DNA of 64,000 nt from Sporichthya brevicatena (lineage in GTDB: Bacteria > Actinomycetota > Actinomycetes > Sporichthyales > Sporichthyaceae), in the NCBI RefSeq assembly GCF_039525035.1, contig NZ_BAAAHE010000006.1, positions 30,504 through 94,503 of the forward strand, read 5' to 3'. A program made the translations under genes and the position numbers. Below, piece by piece: positions 42,858 to 52,437 of the stretch (position 1 is the first letter of the stretch; each line of letters opens with the position of its first letter). The notes beneath the pieces were generated by a model that was not told where the DNA came from, made no database searches, and worked only from the letters and a program-made list of their open reading frames with translations.

Positions 42858-44621
42858 ATGACGACCTCCATCGGTCAACGTCGGGAGTGGTGGCAGGCGC
42901 AGTCCTGGCGCTCGCCCGACGCCAAGACGGACGTTGCGCTGGACCTGGGGTGGGGCCGGCTGATTCTGGGTCAGACCTTCGCCGACCACGAACACCTGCT
43001 GAGTGTCCTGGCGGAGGAGACGAGCGGCCGCCGCGACATCTGCATGTACGTGACGGAGCCTCAGGTGCTCGTCAGCATGGCGCCGTTCGAGCTCTTCATC
43101 GACCCGTCGGTGACGTACCGGCTCTACCTGTCCGGCCACCACCCGGAGCCGCCGACGGACGCGTTCGTGCGCGTCCGGACGCTGCAGAGCCGGGCCGACA
43201 CGGAGGCCGTCAACCGGCTGTACGCGTCGTGCGGCATGCTCACCGCCCCGCCGGCCACCCTGCTCGCCAACGCCGAGGACGAGGCGTTCCACTACCTCGT
43301 CGCCGAGGAGGTCAGCTCGAGCGGCGAGCCCGGGGCCATCGTCGGCACCGTGACCGGCGTCGATCACCGTATGGCGTTCGGCGACCCCGAGCACGGGTCG
43401 AGCCTGTGGTGCCTGGCCGTCGACCCGCAGTGTGCGCGACCCGGCGTCGGCGAGGCACTCGTGCTCACGCTGGCCGGGCGGCTCTCCGACGCCGGCGCGG
43501 CCTACGTGGACCTCTCGGTCCTCCACGACAACTCGCCCGCGATCCGGCTCTACGAGAAGCTCGGCTTCGTCCGGCACCCGGTCTTCTGCGTCAAGCGGAA
43601 GAACCCCATCAACGAGCGGTTGTTCGCCTCCAGCCCCGCCGAGGACCTCGCGCAGCTCAATCCGTACGCGCGCATCGTCGCCGACGAGGCGATCCGCCGC
43701 GGCATCCACGTCGAGGTGCTCGACCCGGCGTGGGGCGAACTGCGCCTGACGCACGGCGGCCGCAAGGTCGTCACCCGCGAGTCGCTGTCCGAGCTGACGA
43801 CCGCGGTCGCGATGAGCCGCTGCGACGACAAGCGGGTGACCCGTCGGGTGCTCGCGCAGGCCGGTCTGTCGGTCCCCCGCGGTCGCGCGGCGGACGGCTC
43901 ACCCGCCGACGCGGAGTTCCTCGCCGAGGTCGGTGCCGTCGTCGTCAAGCCCGCCCGCGGCGAGCAGGGGCAGGGCATCACGGTCGGCGTCACCGACCCG
44001 GCCGAGCTCGAGCGCGCGGTCGCGGCCGCGCGACGCATCAGCAACGAGGTCCTGCTCGAGGAGCAGGTCACCGGTCAGGACCTGCGGGTGCTCGTCATCG
44101 ACCACGAGGTGGTCGCTGCGGCGATCCGCAAGCCGGCCGCGGTGATCGGCACCGGTGAGCACACAATCCGTTCGCTCATCGCGGCGCAGAGCCGGCGGCG
44201 CTCGGCCGCGACCGGTGGCGAGTCCCGCATCCCGATCGACGACACCACGGTCGAGATCGTGCGCGAGGCCGGCTACGACCTCGACGACGTCCTGCCGGTC
44301 GACGTCGAGCTCCAGGTCCGGCGGACGGCGAACCTGCACACCGGCGGCACGATCCACGACGTCACCGCGCAACTGCACCCGGAACTCGCCGCCGCCGCCG
44401 TGCTCGCGAGCCAGGCCCTCGACATCCCCGTGGTAGGCATGGACTTCATGGTTCCTGCCGTCGACGAACCGGACTACCACGTGATCGAGGCCAACGAACG
44501 GCCCGGGCTCGCCAACCACGAGCCTCAGCCGACCGCCCAGCGGTTCATCGACCTGCTGTTCCCGGCCACGCGCCCGCTCCCGGGCCCGTGGGTGCCGACG
44601 GCCGCGCGGAGCGACGCATGA
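42858..44621 (+). CDS. ngg: N-acetylglutaminylglutamine synthetase (GNAT plus ATP-grasp)
   Basis: 587-residue bifunctional enzyme making the NAGGN osmoprotectant. The N-terminal half contains a GNAT acetyltransferase (SLWCLAVDPQCARPGVGEALV, DNSPAIRLYEKLGF), the C-terminal half an ATP-grasp ligase (VVVKPARGEQGQGITVGV, LLEEQVTGQDLRV, FMVPAVDEPDYHVIEANERPG). The domain order is diagnostic for this family. Start ATG 42858 has GGGGGAA upstream. Its stop overlaps the next ATG by four bases. Confidence 0.92.
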   Translation: MTTSIGQRREWWQAQSWRSPDAKTDVALDLGWGRLILGQTFADHEHLLSVLAEETSGRRDICMYVTEPQVLVSMAPFELFIDPSVTYRLYLSGHHPEPPTDAFVRVRTLQSRADTEAVNRLYASCGMLTAPPATLLANAEDEAFHYLVAEEVSSSGEPGAIVGTVTGVDHRMAFGDPEHGSSLWCLAVDPQCARPGVGEALVLTLAGRLSDAGAAYVDLSVLHDNSPAIRLYEKLGFVRHPVFCVKRKNPINERLFASSPAEDLAQLNPYARIVADEAIRRGIHVEVLDPAWGELRLTHGGRKVVTRESLSELTTAVAMSRCDDKRVTRRVLAQAGLSVPRGRAADGSPADAEFLAEVGAVVVKPARGEQGQGITVGVTDPAELERAVAAARRISNEVLLEEQVTGQDLRVLVIDHEVVAAAIRKPAAVIGTGEHTIRSLIAAQSRRRSAATGGESRIPIDDTTVEIVREAGYDLDDVLPVDVELQVRRTANLHTGGTIHDVTAQLHPELAAAAVLASQALDIPVVGMDFMVPAVDEPDYHVIEANERPGLANHEPQPTAQRFIDLLFPATRPLPGPWVPTAARSDA

Positions 44622-45799
44622 CGGCGTCCGTACCGACGCCCAAGATGCTGCCGATCGACGAGGAGTGGATGCGGGAGCTGCTGCTCAAGCTCCTGCTGAT
44701 CCCCAGCCCGACCGGGCGGACCGACCAGATCATGCACTGCCTGGGCGAGGTGCTCACCGATCTCGACATCCCGTTCGAGCTCACCCGTCGTGGTGCCCTG
44801 CTCGCGACGCTGCGGGGCCAGCGGCACTCGCCCTCGCGCGCGGTCGTGGTGCACTCCGACACGATCGGGATGGCGGTGCGTCGCCTCAAGGCGAACGGGC
44901 GCCTGCAGGTCGTGCCGATCGGCACGCACAGCGCGCGGTTCTCCGAGGGCGCGCGGGTCACGATCTTCACCGACGACCCGCAGGTGTCCTACTCGGGCAC
45001 GGTCCTGCCGCTCAAGGCGAGCGGGCACGCCTACGACGACGAGGTCGACACCCAGGGCGTGGGCTGGGACCACGTCGAGGTTCGTGTCGACGAGCCGGTG
45101 TACTCCGCCGCGGACCTCGCGGAGCTCGGCATCCAGGTGGGCGACTTCGTCGCGCACCACGCCCTGCCGGAGATCACGCCCAACGGTTACGTGAAATCCC
45201 GTCACCTCGACGACAAGGCCGGCGTCGCCGCGGCGCTGGCGGCGTTCAAGGCCGTCCGCGACGCGAAGGTCGACATCCCCGTCACCGCACGGTTGCTCAT
45301 CACCATCGCCGAGGAGGTCGGCCACGGCGCGAGCCACGGCCTGCACGCTGACGTCGCCGAGATGGTGTCGATCGACTCGGCCGTCGTCGCCCCGGTCCAG
45401 GAGTCGGTCGAGACCGGCGTCACCGTCGCGATGCAGGACATGACCGGCCCGTTCGACTTCCACCTGACGCGCAAACTGCTCGCCGTGTGCGCCGAGCACG
45501 GTCTCGAGCACCGGCGCGACGTCTTCCACCACTACCGCTCGGACGTCGCCGCGGCCATCGAGGCCGGGGCGGAGATGCGTGCGGCGCTGATCGGGTTCGG
45601 CACGGACGCGACCCACGGCCACGAGCGGACGACGATGAGCGCGATCCGCAGCGTCGCCGAACTGACCGCGCTCTACCTGCAGTCCGACCTGACCTTCGCC
45701 GACTGGGACACCACCCGCCTCGGCACGCTCGAGGACTTCCCGAGCGAGGAGCAGCCCGCCCCCGCGCAGCAGACGGTCGAGTCGAGCGGTCAGGCCTAG
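44618..45799 (+). CDS. Osmoprotectant NAGGN-associated M42-family metallopeptidase
   Basis: 393-residue aminopeptidase-like protein, third of the NAGGN trio. ATG 44618 overlaps the preceding stop (ATGA). M42/M28-type metal-site segments are VVHSDTIGM, SRHLDDKAGVAAAL, IAEEVGHGA and TDATHGHERTTMSA. It probably trims or recycles the dipeptide; the family is defined by gene context, and its substrate is not experimentally settled as far as known. C-terminal tail is Gln/Glu rich. deoC follows 10 bases later. Confidence 0.9.
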   Translation: MTASVPTPKMLPIDEEWMRELLLKLLLIPSPTGRTDQIMHCLGEVLTDLDIPFELTRRGALLATLRGQRHSPSRAVVVHSDTIGMAVRRLKANGRLQVVPIGTHSARFSEGARVTIFTDDPQVSYSGTVLPLKASGHAYDDEVDTQGVGWDHVEVRVDEPVYSAADLAELGIQVGDFVAHHALPEITPNGYVKSRHLDDKAGVAAALAAFKAVRDAKVDIPVTARLLITIAEEVGHGASHGLHADVAEMVSIDSAVVAPVQESVETGVTVAMQDMTGPFDFHLTRKLLAVCAEHGLEHRRDVFHHYRSDVAAAIEAGAEMRAALIGFGTDATHGHERTTMSAIRSVAELTALYLQSDLTFADWDTTRLGTLEDFPSEEQPAPAQQTVESSGQA

Positions 45800-45809
45800 G
45801 ATCCGTCGG

Positions 45810-46571
45810 GTGTCCGGAACCCGCGAGCGCCTCGTCCAGCTGCTGACCCTGACCGACCTCACGAGCCTCGAGCTCAGCGACACCCCGGAGACGATCGCGG
45901 CCCTGTGCGCCCGCGCGCGCCGGCCGGACCCCACGGACCCCGGCGTCCCGCCGGTGGCCGCGGTCTGCGTGTACCCGTGGCTGGTGAAGGTCGCGGCCGC
46001 CGAGGTCGCCGGGACGTCGATCGCGGTGGCGAGCGTCGCCGGCAACTTCCCCTCGGGGGTTGCGACGGTGGCCGAGAAGGTCGCCGAGACCGAGCGGGCG
46101 ATCGCCGACGGCGCCACGGAGATCGACCTCGTCGTCGACCACGTCGCCTTCGCGCGCGGCGCCGAGCAGGCGCTGTTCGACGAGGTGGCGGCCGTGCGCG
46201 CGGCGTCCCCCGGCGTCCGGCTCAAGGTGATCCTGGAGACCGGCGCCCTCGGCGACCCCGAGCGCATCCGCCGGGCCGCCGACCTCGCGCTCGACGCCGG
46301 CGCCGACCTGCTGAAGACCTCGACCGGCAAGGGCCACCCGGGCGCCTCCCCCGAGGCCGCCGGGATCCTCTGGGCCGCCGCGAGCGAGTACGCCGTCCGC
46401 CGCGGCCGCCGCGTCGGCGTCAAGGTCTCCGGCGGCGTCCGAACCCCCGCGGACGCCCTCGCCTACCTGGAGCAGGCCGAGGCCGCCCTCGGCGCCCCCG
46501 CGACCCCTGCGACGTTCCGGATCGGCGCCTCCGCCCTCGTCGACGCCCTCGTCACCGCCCTGCGCCCCTGA
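45810..46571 (+). CDS. deoC: Deoxyribose-phosphate aldolase
   Basis: Cleaves 2-deoxyribose-5-phosphate to glyceraldehyde-3-phosphate and acetaldehyde, the end step of deoxynucleoside catabolism. 253-residue TIM barrel: VCVYPWLV, EIDLVVDH, Schiff-base Lys169 in LLKTSTG and Lys205 in VGVKVSGGVR. GTG 45810 follows the M42 stop by 10 bases. A palindromic repeat copy begins 12 bp after the stop. Confidence 0.95.
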   Translation: MSGTRERLVQLLTLTDLTSLELSDTPETIAALCARARRPDPTDPGVPPVAAVCVYPWLVKVAAAEVAGTSIAVASVAGNFPSGVATVAEKVAETERAIADGATEIDLVVDHVAFARGAEQALFDEVAAVRAASPGVRLKVILETGALGDPERIRRAADLALDAGADLLKTSTGKGHPGASPEAAGILWAAASEYAVRRGRRVGVKVSGGVRTPADALAYLEQAEAALGAPATPATFRIGASALVDALVTALRP

Positions 46572-46583
46572 CGCCGCAACGTT

Positions 46584-46639
46584 GTCAAGAAAGGGTGACA
46601 CCCCTTACTGCGCAGTAAGGGGTGTCACCCTTTTTTGAC
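46584..46639. repeat. Palindromic intergenic repeat, copy 3
   Basis: 56-bp inverted repeat, 28-bp arms, one mismatched pair, centred between 46611 and 46612. Outer ends GTCAAGAAAG and CTTTTTTGAC; here the right arm has a six-T run. It separates convergent deoC and the small gene at 46645-46857, a position fitting a two-way terminator. Confidence 0.9.
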
Positions 46640-46644
46640 AGAGG

Positions 46645-46857
46645 TCAGCGGGAGGGGGCGTCGCCCGGGCCGGCGGGGCCGCCTGAGCCGCCGGGGGCAC
46701 CGGAGTCGTCGCGGCGGGGGACGACCTTGCGGACGAGGCGGCCGGTCATCGACAGCGACATCGAGAGCACCTCGGTCGCGGCGACAGCGGTACCGGTGGT
46801 CACGCGGGTGGCCCTGCGGATCAGGTCACCACCCGGCATCTTCCGCGGCTCGCCCAT
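46645..46857 (-). CDS. Small basic protein of unknown function
   Basis: 70-residue protein. The ribosome site AGGAGG lies 5 bases before ATG 46857, a strong sign of translation. Sequence: basic start MGEPRKMPGGDLIRRATR, a mildly amphipathic middle (TEVLSMSLSMTGRLVRKVV), then a Gly/Pro/Ser-rich tail. No signal peptide or family recognised. It is 57 bp downstream of add on the same strand. Confidence 0.72.
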   Translation of the reverse strand: MGEPRKMPGGDLIRRATRVTTGTAVAATEVLSMSLSMTGRLVRKVVPRRDDSGAPGGSGGPAGPGDAPSR

Positions 46858-46914
46858 GGGGGCCTCCTGCGTCGATCGGTCCCGGCCGTGCGGGTCACCG
46901 GGTCTCCGGCGAGG

Positions 46915-48063
46915 TCAGCCTAGCCCCGTCACCCGCGACATCGCCGCCTCCGCGCGCAGCGCCGCGAATCCCGGCTTGATGACCTCGTTGATCAGCAGCA
47001 GCCGGTCGTCGAACGGCAGGAACGAGGACTTCATCGCGTTGACCGTGAACCACTCGATGTCGATCAGCCCGTAACCGAACTCCTCGACGAGCAGGCCGAA
47101 CTCGCGGCTCAGCGTCGTCCCGCCGAGCAGCCGGTTGTCGGTGTTGACGGTGACGCGGAACTGCAGGTCGCGCAGCAGCCCGATCGGGTGGGCGGCGATC
47201 GAGGCGGCCGCGCCGGTCTGCACGTTGCTCGACGGGCACATCTCCAGCGGGATGCGCTTGTCGCGCACGTACGCCGCGAGCCGCCCGAGCTTGATGGGCT
47301 CGCCGTCGCGGCCCCCGGCGATGTCGTCGACGATCCGCACGCCGTGCCCGAGCCGGTCGGCGCCGCACCACTGGATCGCCTGCCAGATCGACGGCAGGCC
47401 GAAGGCCTCACCGGCGTGGATCGTGAAGTGGAAGTTCTCGCGCTGCAGGTACTCGAACGCGTCGAGGTGCCGGGTGGGTGGGAAACCGGCCTCGGCGCCG
47501 GCGATGTCGAAGCCGACGACACCGTGGTCGCGGTACCGGATCGCGAGCTCCGCGATCTCCTGCGAGCGCGCCTGGTGGCGCATGGCGGTGAGCAGGGCAC
47601 CGATTCGGATGCGCCGACCGGCGGCGGCCGCCGCGCGCTCCCCCGCCCGGAATCCCGCCAGCGTCGCCTCGACGACCTCGTCCAGAGTCAGCCCGGCCGC
47701 GAGGTGCTGCTCCGGCGCGTAGCGGATCTCGGCGTACACGACGCCGTCGGCCGCGAGGTCCTCGGCGCACTCGGCGGCGATGCGGTGCAGCGACTCGGCC
47801 GTCTGCATCACCGCGACCGTGTGCCCGAACGTCTCCAGGTACCGCTCCAGCGACCCGGAGTTCGCGGCGTCGACGAACCAACGCCCCAGGGCGTCGGGCT
47901 CGGAGTGCGGGAGGCCGGAATACCCGCAGGCGTCGGCCAGCTCGAGCATCGTCGCGGGGCGCAGCCCGCCGTCGAGGTGGTCGTGCAGAAGGACCTTGGG
48001 GGCACGCCGGACGACGTCGTCGTCCCAGGCCGCACCCGACTGCGCGGAGTGTCGTGCTGCCAT
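46915..48063 (-). CDS. add: Adenosine deaminase
   Basis: Deaminates adenosine/deoxyadenosine to inosine forms. 382-residue TIM-barrel metalloenzyme: zinc site H27-x-H29 in [16 protein letters not shown] with catalytic Glu, [15 protein letters not shown] and VNTDNRL near the end, where many homologues have NTDDP. This Asp-Asn version is seen in actinobacterial proteins. Same strand as deoA, cdd and an amidohydrolase; gap to deoA 53 bp. Confidence 0.93.
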   Translation of the reverse strand: MAARHSAQSGAAWDDDVVRRAPKVLLHDHLDGGLRPATMLELADACGYSGLPHSEPDALGRWFVDAANSGSLERYLETFGHTVAVMQTAESLHRIAAECAEDLAADGVVYAEIRYAPEQHLAAGLTLDEVVEATLAGFRAGERAAAAAGRRIRIGALLTAMRHQARSQEIAELAIRYRDHGVVGFDIAGAEAGFPPTRHLDAFEYLQRENFHFTIHAGEAFGLPSIWQAIQWCGADRLGHGVRIVDDIAGGRDGEPIKLGRLAAYVRDKRIPLEMCPSSNVQTGAAASIAAHPIGLLRDLQFRVTVNTDNRLLGGTTLSREFGLLVEEFGYGLIDIEWFTVNAMKSSFLPFDDRLLLINEVIKPGFAALRAEAAMSRVTGLG

Positions 48064-48116
48064 GACTCACGTTACGTCGTGGGGGGCCGTTCGATCCGGC
48101 GTTCGCGAGAATCCGG

Positions 48117-49397
48117 CTATCCGACCCGCCCACGGATCAGCGGCGGCACCGGTTCCGCGGCCGGGCCGACGGTGAACGCCTCCGCGAGCGCGTCGACGGC
48201 ACCGGGGATCCGAGCGGCGTCGTCGGTCGCGAGGACGGCCAGCACATCACCGGCGCGAACCTGATCCCCACGGGACTGACGCAGCGTCACTCCAGCCGCG
48301 GCCGAGACCGGGTTCTCCTTGCGGGCACGCCCCGCGCCGAGGCGCCAGGCCGCGATCCCGACGGCGAAGGCGTCGACGCCGGTGAGCACACCGGAGGTCT
48401 CGGCCCGGATCTCGTGGTGCTCGGCGGCCACGGGCAGCGGGGCGTCGGGGTCCCCGCCCTGCGCGGTGACCATCCGCCGCCAGACGTCCATCGCGCGGCC
48501 GTCGGCGAGCACGTCGGCGGGGTCGACCCGGTCGAGACCGACGAGCGTGAGCATCTCCCGGGCCAGCGCCAGCGTCAGCTCGACGACGTCCGCCGGTCCG
48601 CCCCCGGCGAGGACCTCGACGGCCTCGGCGACCTCGAGGGCGTTGCCCGCGGTTCGCCCGAGCGGCGCGGACATGTCGGTGAGCAAAGCGGCGGTGCGCA
48701 CACCGGAGTCCGTGCCGAGCGCGACCATCGTCTCGGCCAGTTCGCGGGCGTGCTCCTCAGTCTTCATGAAGGCGCCGGACCCGACCTTCACGTCGAGCAC
48801 GAGCGCGCCCGTGCCCTCGGCGATCTTCTTGCTCAGGATGGAGGCGGCGATGAGCGGGATCGACTCGACCGTGCCGGTGACGTCCCGCAACGCGTAGAGC
48901 CGCGCATCGGCCGGAGCGAGGTCGGGCCCCGCGGCGGCCACGACGGCGCCGACGTCCCGCAGCTGTGCTTCGAACTGATCCTTCGTCAGATCAGAGCGCC
49001 AGCCGGGGATCGCCTCCAGCTTGTCGAGCGTGCCGCCGGTGTGTCCGAGGCCGCGGCCGGACAGCTGCGGAACCGCCGCCCCGCACGCGGCGACCAGCGG
49101 CGTCAGCACGAGGGTGATCTTGTCCCCCACCCCGCCGGTCGAGTGCTTGTCGACCGTCGGCCGGTCGAGGTCCGGGATCGTGACGCGGCGTCCGGAGTCG
49201 ATCATCGCCGCGGTCCAGCGCGCGACCTCCCGCCGATCCATGCCACGCCAGCAGATCGCCATCGCGAGCGCCGCCATCTGCTCCTCGGCGACCTCGCCGC
49301 GGACGTAGGCGTCGAGCACCCAGTCGATCTGCGCGTCGGTCAGCGCCGCGCCGTCCCGTTTCGCGCGGATGACGGAGACCGCGTCCAGCGCCGTCAT
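48117..49397 (-). CDS. deoA: Thymidine phosphorylase
   Basis: Phosphorolysis of thymidine/deoxyuridine. 426 residues from ATG 49397, which overlaps the cdd stop by four bases (ATGA). Family signatures: VDKHSTGGVGDK, GRGLGHTGGTLDKLEAIPG, DVTGTVESIPLI, SKKIAEGT, VKVGSGAFMKT. The C-terminal third has the pyrimidine-phosphorylase beta domain with ARKENPVSAAAGV. Any longer reading lies in the cdd gene. Confidence 0.94.
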   Translation of the reverse strand: MTALDAVSVIRAKRDGAALTDAQIDWVLDAYVRGEVAEEQMAALAMAICWRGMDRREVARWTAAMIDSGRRVTIPDLDRPTVDKHSTGGVGDKITLVLTPLVAACGAAVPQLSGRGLGHTGGTLDKLEAIPGWRSDLTKDQFEAQLRDVGAVVAAAGPDLAPADARLYALRDVTGTVESIPLIAASILSKKIAEGTGALVLDVKVGSGAFMKTEEHARELAETMVALGTDSGVRTAALLTDMSAPLGRTAGNALEVAEAVEVLAGGGPADVVELTLALAREMLTLVGLDRVDPADVLADGRAMDVWRRMVTAQGGDPDAPLPVAAEHHEIRAETSGVLTGVDAFAVGIAAWRLGAGRARKENPVSAAAGVTLRQSRGDQVRAGDVLAVLATDDAARIPGAVDALAEAFTVGPAAEPVPPLIRGRVG

Positions 49398-49783
49398 CGC
49401 GGCAGGTCCGCGGGTCCGAAGGAGTCCGGCAGCAGGTCCCCGAGCGGCCGCGGGCCGCCGGGGGTGTCGACCAGACACTCCGGCCCGCCGTGCTCCAGCA
49501 GCACCTGCCGGCACCGCCCGCAGGGCGTCAGGACCTCCCCCGCGGCGTTCCGGACCGCGACCGCCCGCAGCCGCGCGCGGCCACCGGCGACCAGGGCCGA
49601 GACCATCCCGCACTCCGCGCACAGCGTCAGGCCGTACGAGACGTTCTCGACGTTGACGCCGACCACGACGCGACCGTCCTCGGTCAGCCCAGCTGCGCCG
49701 ACCTGCAGGCTCGAGTACGGCGCGTACGCCGCGGCAGCGCTCGTGTGCGCGGCCGTGCGCAGCGCTGCCCAGTCGATGTTCAC
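49394..49783 (-). CDS. cdd: Cytidine deaminase
   Basis: 129-residue zinc enzyme. Zinc/catalytic motif CAECG with Cys55, Glu57 and PCGRC with Cys88 and Cys91; substrate loop VGVNVENVSYGLT. GTG 49783 overlaps the amidohydrolase stop (GTGA), and its own stop overlaps deoA, so amidohydrolase-cdd-deoA form a tightly coupled operon. Confidence 0.94.
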   Translation of the reverse strand: MNIDWAALRTAAHTSAAAAYAPYSSLQVGAAGLTEDGRVVVGVNVENVSYGLTLCAECGMVSALVAGGRARLRAVAVRNAAGEVLTPCGRCRQVLLEHGGPECLVDTPGGPRPLGDLLPDSFGPADLPR

Positions 49784-50964
49784 GCGCCCTCCCCCACCGG
49801 TGCGGTCGCCACCGCGACCAGCGTCCGGATCCCGACCTCGAGGGCGCCCTCGTCGACGTCGAAGGTCGAGGTGTGCAGATCGGTCGCCGGCGCCCCGGGG
49901 CCCCGCGTCCCGAGGCGGACGAGCGCGCCGGGCACCGACCGGGTGAACCAGGCGAAGTCCTCGCCGCCGAGGCTCTGCTCGGTCGCCACGACCGCGTCCA
50001 CGCCGAACTCCGTGGTCAGGGCGACCCGCAGGTCGTCGACGACGTCGGCGTCGTTGACGCACGGCGGCACCCCGCGGGTGACCTCGACCTCGGCCGTCAC
50101 CCCGTGCTGCTCGGCGAGGGCCACGACGATGCCGGTGAGCAGGTCGGGGGCCGCGTCCCAGGTCGCGGTGTCCAGGCACCGCACGGTGCCGGCGAGCTCG
50201 CCTCCGGACGGGATCGCGTTCGCCGCCGATCCCGCGGCCACGCGGCCCCAGACCAGCCGCAGCCCGGCCCGCGGGTCGAAGCGCCGCGCGAGCAACGCCG
50301 GCGTCTGGGTCGCGACCACCCCGAGGGCGTGGACGAGGTCGGCGGTCAGGTGTGGCCGCGCGGTGTGCCCGCCGGGGCCGGTCAGGCGGACGAGGACGAA
50401 GTCGGCGGCGCCGGTGATCGCGCCCGCGCGCAGGCCCACCCGTCCCACGTCGAGCCGGGGGTCGGCGTGCAGCGCGACCGCGCGGCCGACGCCGTCGAGC
50501 GCCCCGGCCTCGATCGCGGCCCGCGCGCCCCACATCGCCTCCTCCGCCGGCTGGAACACGAGCCGGACGGGCCGCGGAAGCGCACCGGTGTCCCGGAGCT
50601 CGGCGAGGACGAGCCCGGCCCCGAGCAGGACGGCGGTGTGCAGGTCGTGCCCGCAGGCGTGGCAGGCGTCCGGCACCGTCGAGCGGTACGGCACGTCCTT
50701 GACGTCCGGCAGCGGGAGGGCGTCGAGGTCGGCGCGCAACGCGGTCACCGGCCGTTCACCCGGAGCGGCACCCGCGGGGGTCAGGTCGCAGACCAGCCCG
50801 GTCCCGCCCGGCAGCACCGTCGGGGCCAGACCCGCGGCGGCGAGGCGGTCGGCGACCAGCGTCGTGGTGCGGAACTCCGCACCCGAGAGCTCGGGGTGGG
50901 CGTGCAGATCGCGACGCACGTCACGCATCTGGTCGGTCATCCGGGGATCGAGCGGCACCGACAT
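49780..50964 (-). CDS. M20-family amidohydrolase
   Basis: 394-residue zinc-dependent peptidase/N-acyl amino acid hydrolase-like protein. Motifs: RRDLHAHPELSG, CGHDLHTA, PAEE, LTGPGGHTARPH (dimer domain insertion) and LGGEDFAWF. Its family includes hippurate, IAA-amino acid and N-acetyldiaminopimelate hydrolases; none is favoured here. ATG 50964 chosen; TTG 51012 would add 16 residues. It overlaps cdd at its 3' end, an odd partner for nucleoside salvage. Confidence 0.88.
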   Translation of the reverse strand: MSVPLDPRMTDQMRDVRRDLHAHPELSGAEFRTTTLVADRLAAAGLAPTVLPGGTGLVCDLTPAGAAPGERPVTALRADLDALPLPDVKDVPYRSTVPDACHACGHDLHTAVLLGAGLVLAELRDTGALPRPVRLVFQPAEEAMWGARAAIEAGALDGVGRAVALHADPRLDVGRVGLRAGAITGAADFVLVRLTGPGGHTARPHLTADLVHALGVVATQTPALLARRFDPRAGLRLVWGRVAAGSAANAIPSGGELAGTVRCLDTATWDAAPDLLTGIVVALAEQHGVTAEVEVTRGVPPCVNDADVVDDLRVALTTEFGVDAVVATEQSLGGEDFAWFTRSVPGALVRLGTRGPGAPATDLHTSTFDVDEGALEVGIRTLVAVATAPVGEGA

Positions 50965-51096
50965 GACGGGTGTGCGCCCTCCGATCCGGAACACGGCTGC
51001 GTAGATCGTCAAGTAACCGACCCCAGCGGCGACCAGACTCTACGCTGACTCGGGAGTCACGCCTGTCGCACCATGCCACCGCTCGGGGGAGCTGAA

Positions 51097-52398
51097 GTGA
51101 GAACCGTCCGTCGTCGCCGCCTCGGCCTGAGCGCGGCCGTGGTCGGTCTGGTCCTGCCCGCGCTGCTCGCCTCGACCGCCGTCGCCGTCGACCCGGTCCC
51201 GAGCGCCGGCACCATCGGCGCCGCCGAGAGCACCCCGACGCCGACTCCGCAGCCACCGGCGAGCAACAACATCGGCGGCCCGCGGATGACCGAGCGCGGC
51301 ATCGTCGCGGCTCCCGGCGCCCCGGCCGTCCCCGCGACCACCGCCGCGGCCTGGGTCGTCGCCGACGCCGACACCGGTGAGGTGCTCGCCGCCAAGAACC
51401 CGCACGGCCGTTACCGCCCCGCCAGCACGCTCAAGACGCTGCTCGCGCTGACGATGGCCCCGCGTCTGGACCCGAACTCCACGGTCAAGGCCGACCGCAC
51501 CGACGCGAACCAGGAAGGCACGCGTGTCGGCCTGGTCGCCACGCAGGAGTACAAGGTCGACGACCTCTGGTACGGCCTGCTGCTGCGCTCCGGGAACGAC
51601 GCCGCGAACGCGCTGGCCCGCGCCGGCGGCGGCACCGTCGAGCGCGGCGTCGCGATGATGCAGGCCGAGGCGCGCCGCCTGCAGGCGATGGACACCACCG
51701 TCGTGAACCCGAGCGGCCTCGACGCCGACGGGCAGTTCTCCTCCGCCTACGACCTCGCCCTGTGGGGCCGCGCAGCCCTGCAGCGCCGCGACCTGCGCCA
51801 CTACGTCTCGTCGGTGCGCCACGTCTTCCCGGGCAACCGGACCGCGAGCGCGACCCCGAAGACGAAGAAGGACTTCTGGGTCTACACCGAGAACCGCCTG
51901 CTCCTGCAGGGCTTCAAGGGCGCCATCGGCGTCAAGACCGGCTACACCACGCTCGCGCAGAACACGATCATCGCGGCCGCCGAGCGCGACGGGAAGACGA
52001 TCGTCGCCTCGCTGATGTACACGCCGTACGGCCAGATCACCAAGGAAGCCGGCGCGCTGCTCAACTACGGCTTCAACGTCGCCGGGAAGATCCAGCCGGT
52101 CGGTCAGCTGGTCGACCCGATCTCGACGTCGGTCGTCTCCCCCGAGGACGACGGCTTCACCTCGGTCGGCTCCAACCAGGGCCCCGCGGTCGTCGGCAGC
52201 GGCGACAAGGGCGACAAGGCGGGCAACGCCGGCTCCGCCGGCACGAGCATCAACAGCTCCCCGGTCTCCCGCGAGGACTCGCTGCGGTGGTCCGCCGTGG
52301 CCGGCTCCGCGCTCGTCGCGGTCCTGCTGATGCTCGGCGCGGCCCGGTTCTTCTCGAACCGGCGCCGGTACCGCCGCTACGGGGCGTACCGCTACTGA
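51097..52398 (+). CDS. D-alanyl-D-alanine carboxypeptidase (penicillin-binding protein)
   Basis: Trims peptidoglycan stem peptides outside the membrane. 433 residues from GTG 51097, preceded by GGGGGAG. Signal peptide RTVRRRRLGLSAAVVGLVL and a Thr/Pro-rich region, then S11-type motifs: S110-TLK113, SGN at 165-167 and K280-TG. C-terminal transmembrane helix at about 403-422 followed by a basic Arg/Tyr-rich tail anchors it. Divergent from the amidohydrolase operon. Confidence 0.93.
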   Translation: MRTVRRRRLGLSAAVVGLVLPALLASTAVAVDPVPSAGTIGAAESTPTPTPQPPASNNIGGPRMTERGIVAAPGAPAVPATTAAAWVVADADTGEVLAAKNPHGRYRPASTLKTLLALTMAPRLDPNSTVKADRTDANQEGTRVGLVATQEYKVDDLWYGLLLRSGNDAANALARAGGGTVERGVAMMQAEARRLQAMDTTVVNPSGLDADGQFSSAYDLALWGRAALQRRDLRHYVSSVRHVFPGNRTASATPKTKKDFWVYTENRLLLQGFKGAIGVKTGYTTLAQNTIIAAAERDGKTIVASLMYTPYGQITKEAGALLNYGFNVAGKIQPVGQLVDPISTSVVSPEDDGFTSVGSNQGPAVVGSGDKGDKAGNAGSAGTSINSSPVSREDSLRWSAVAGSALVAVLLMLGAARFFSNRRRYRRYGAYRY

Positions 52399-52437
52399 CT
52401 GACCGACCGGGGCCGACCCGGGGCCGACCCTGCGGAC

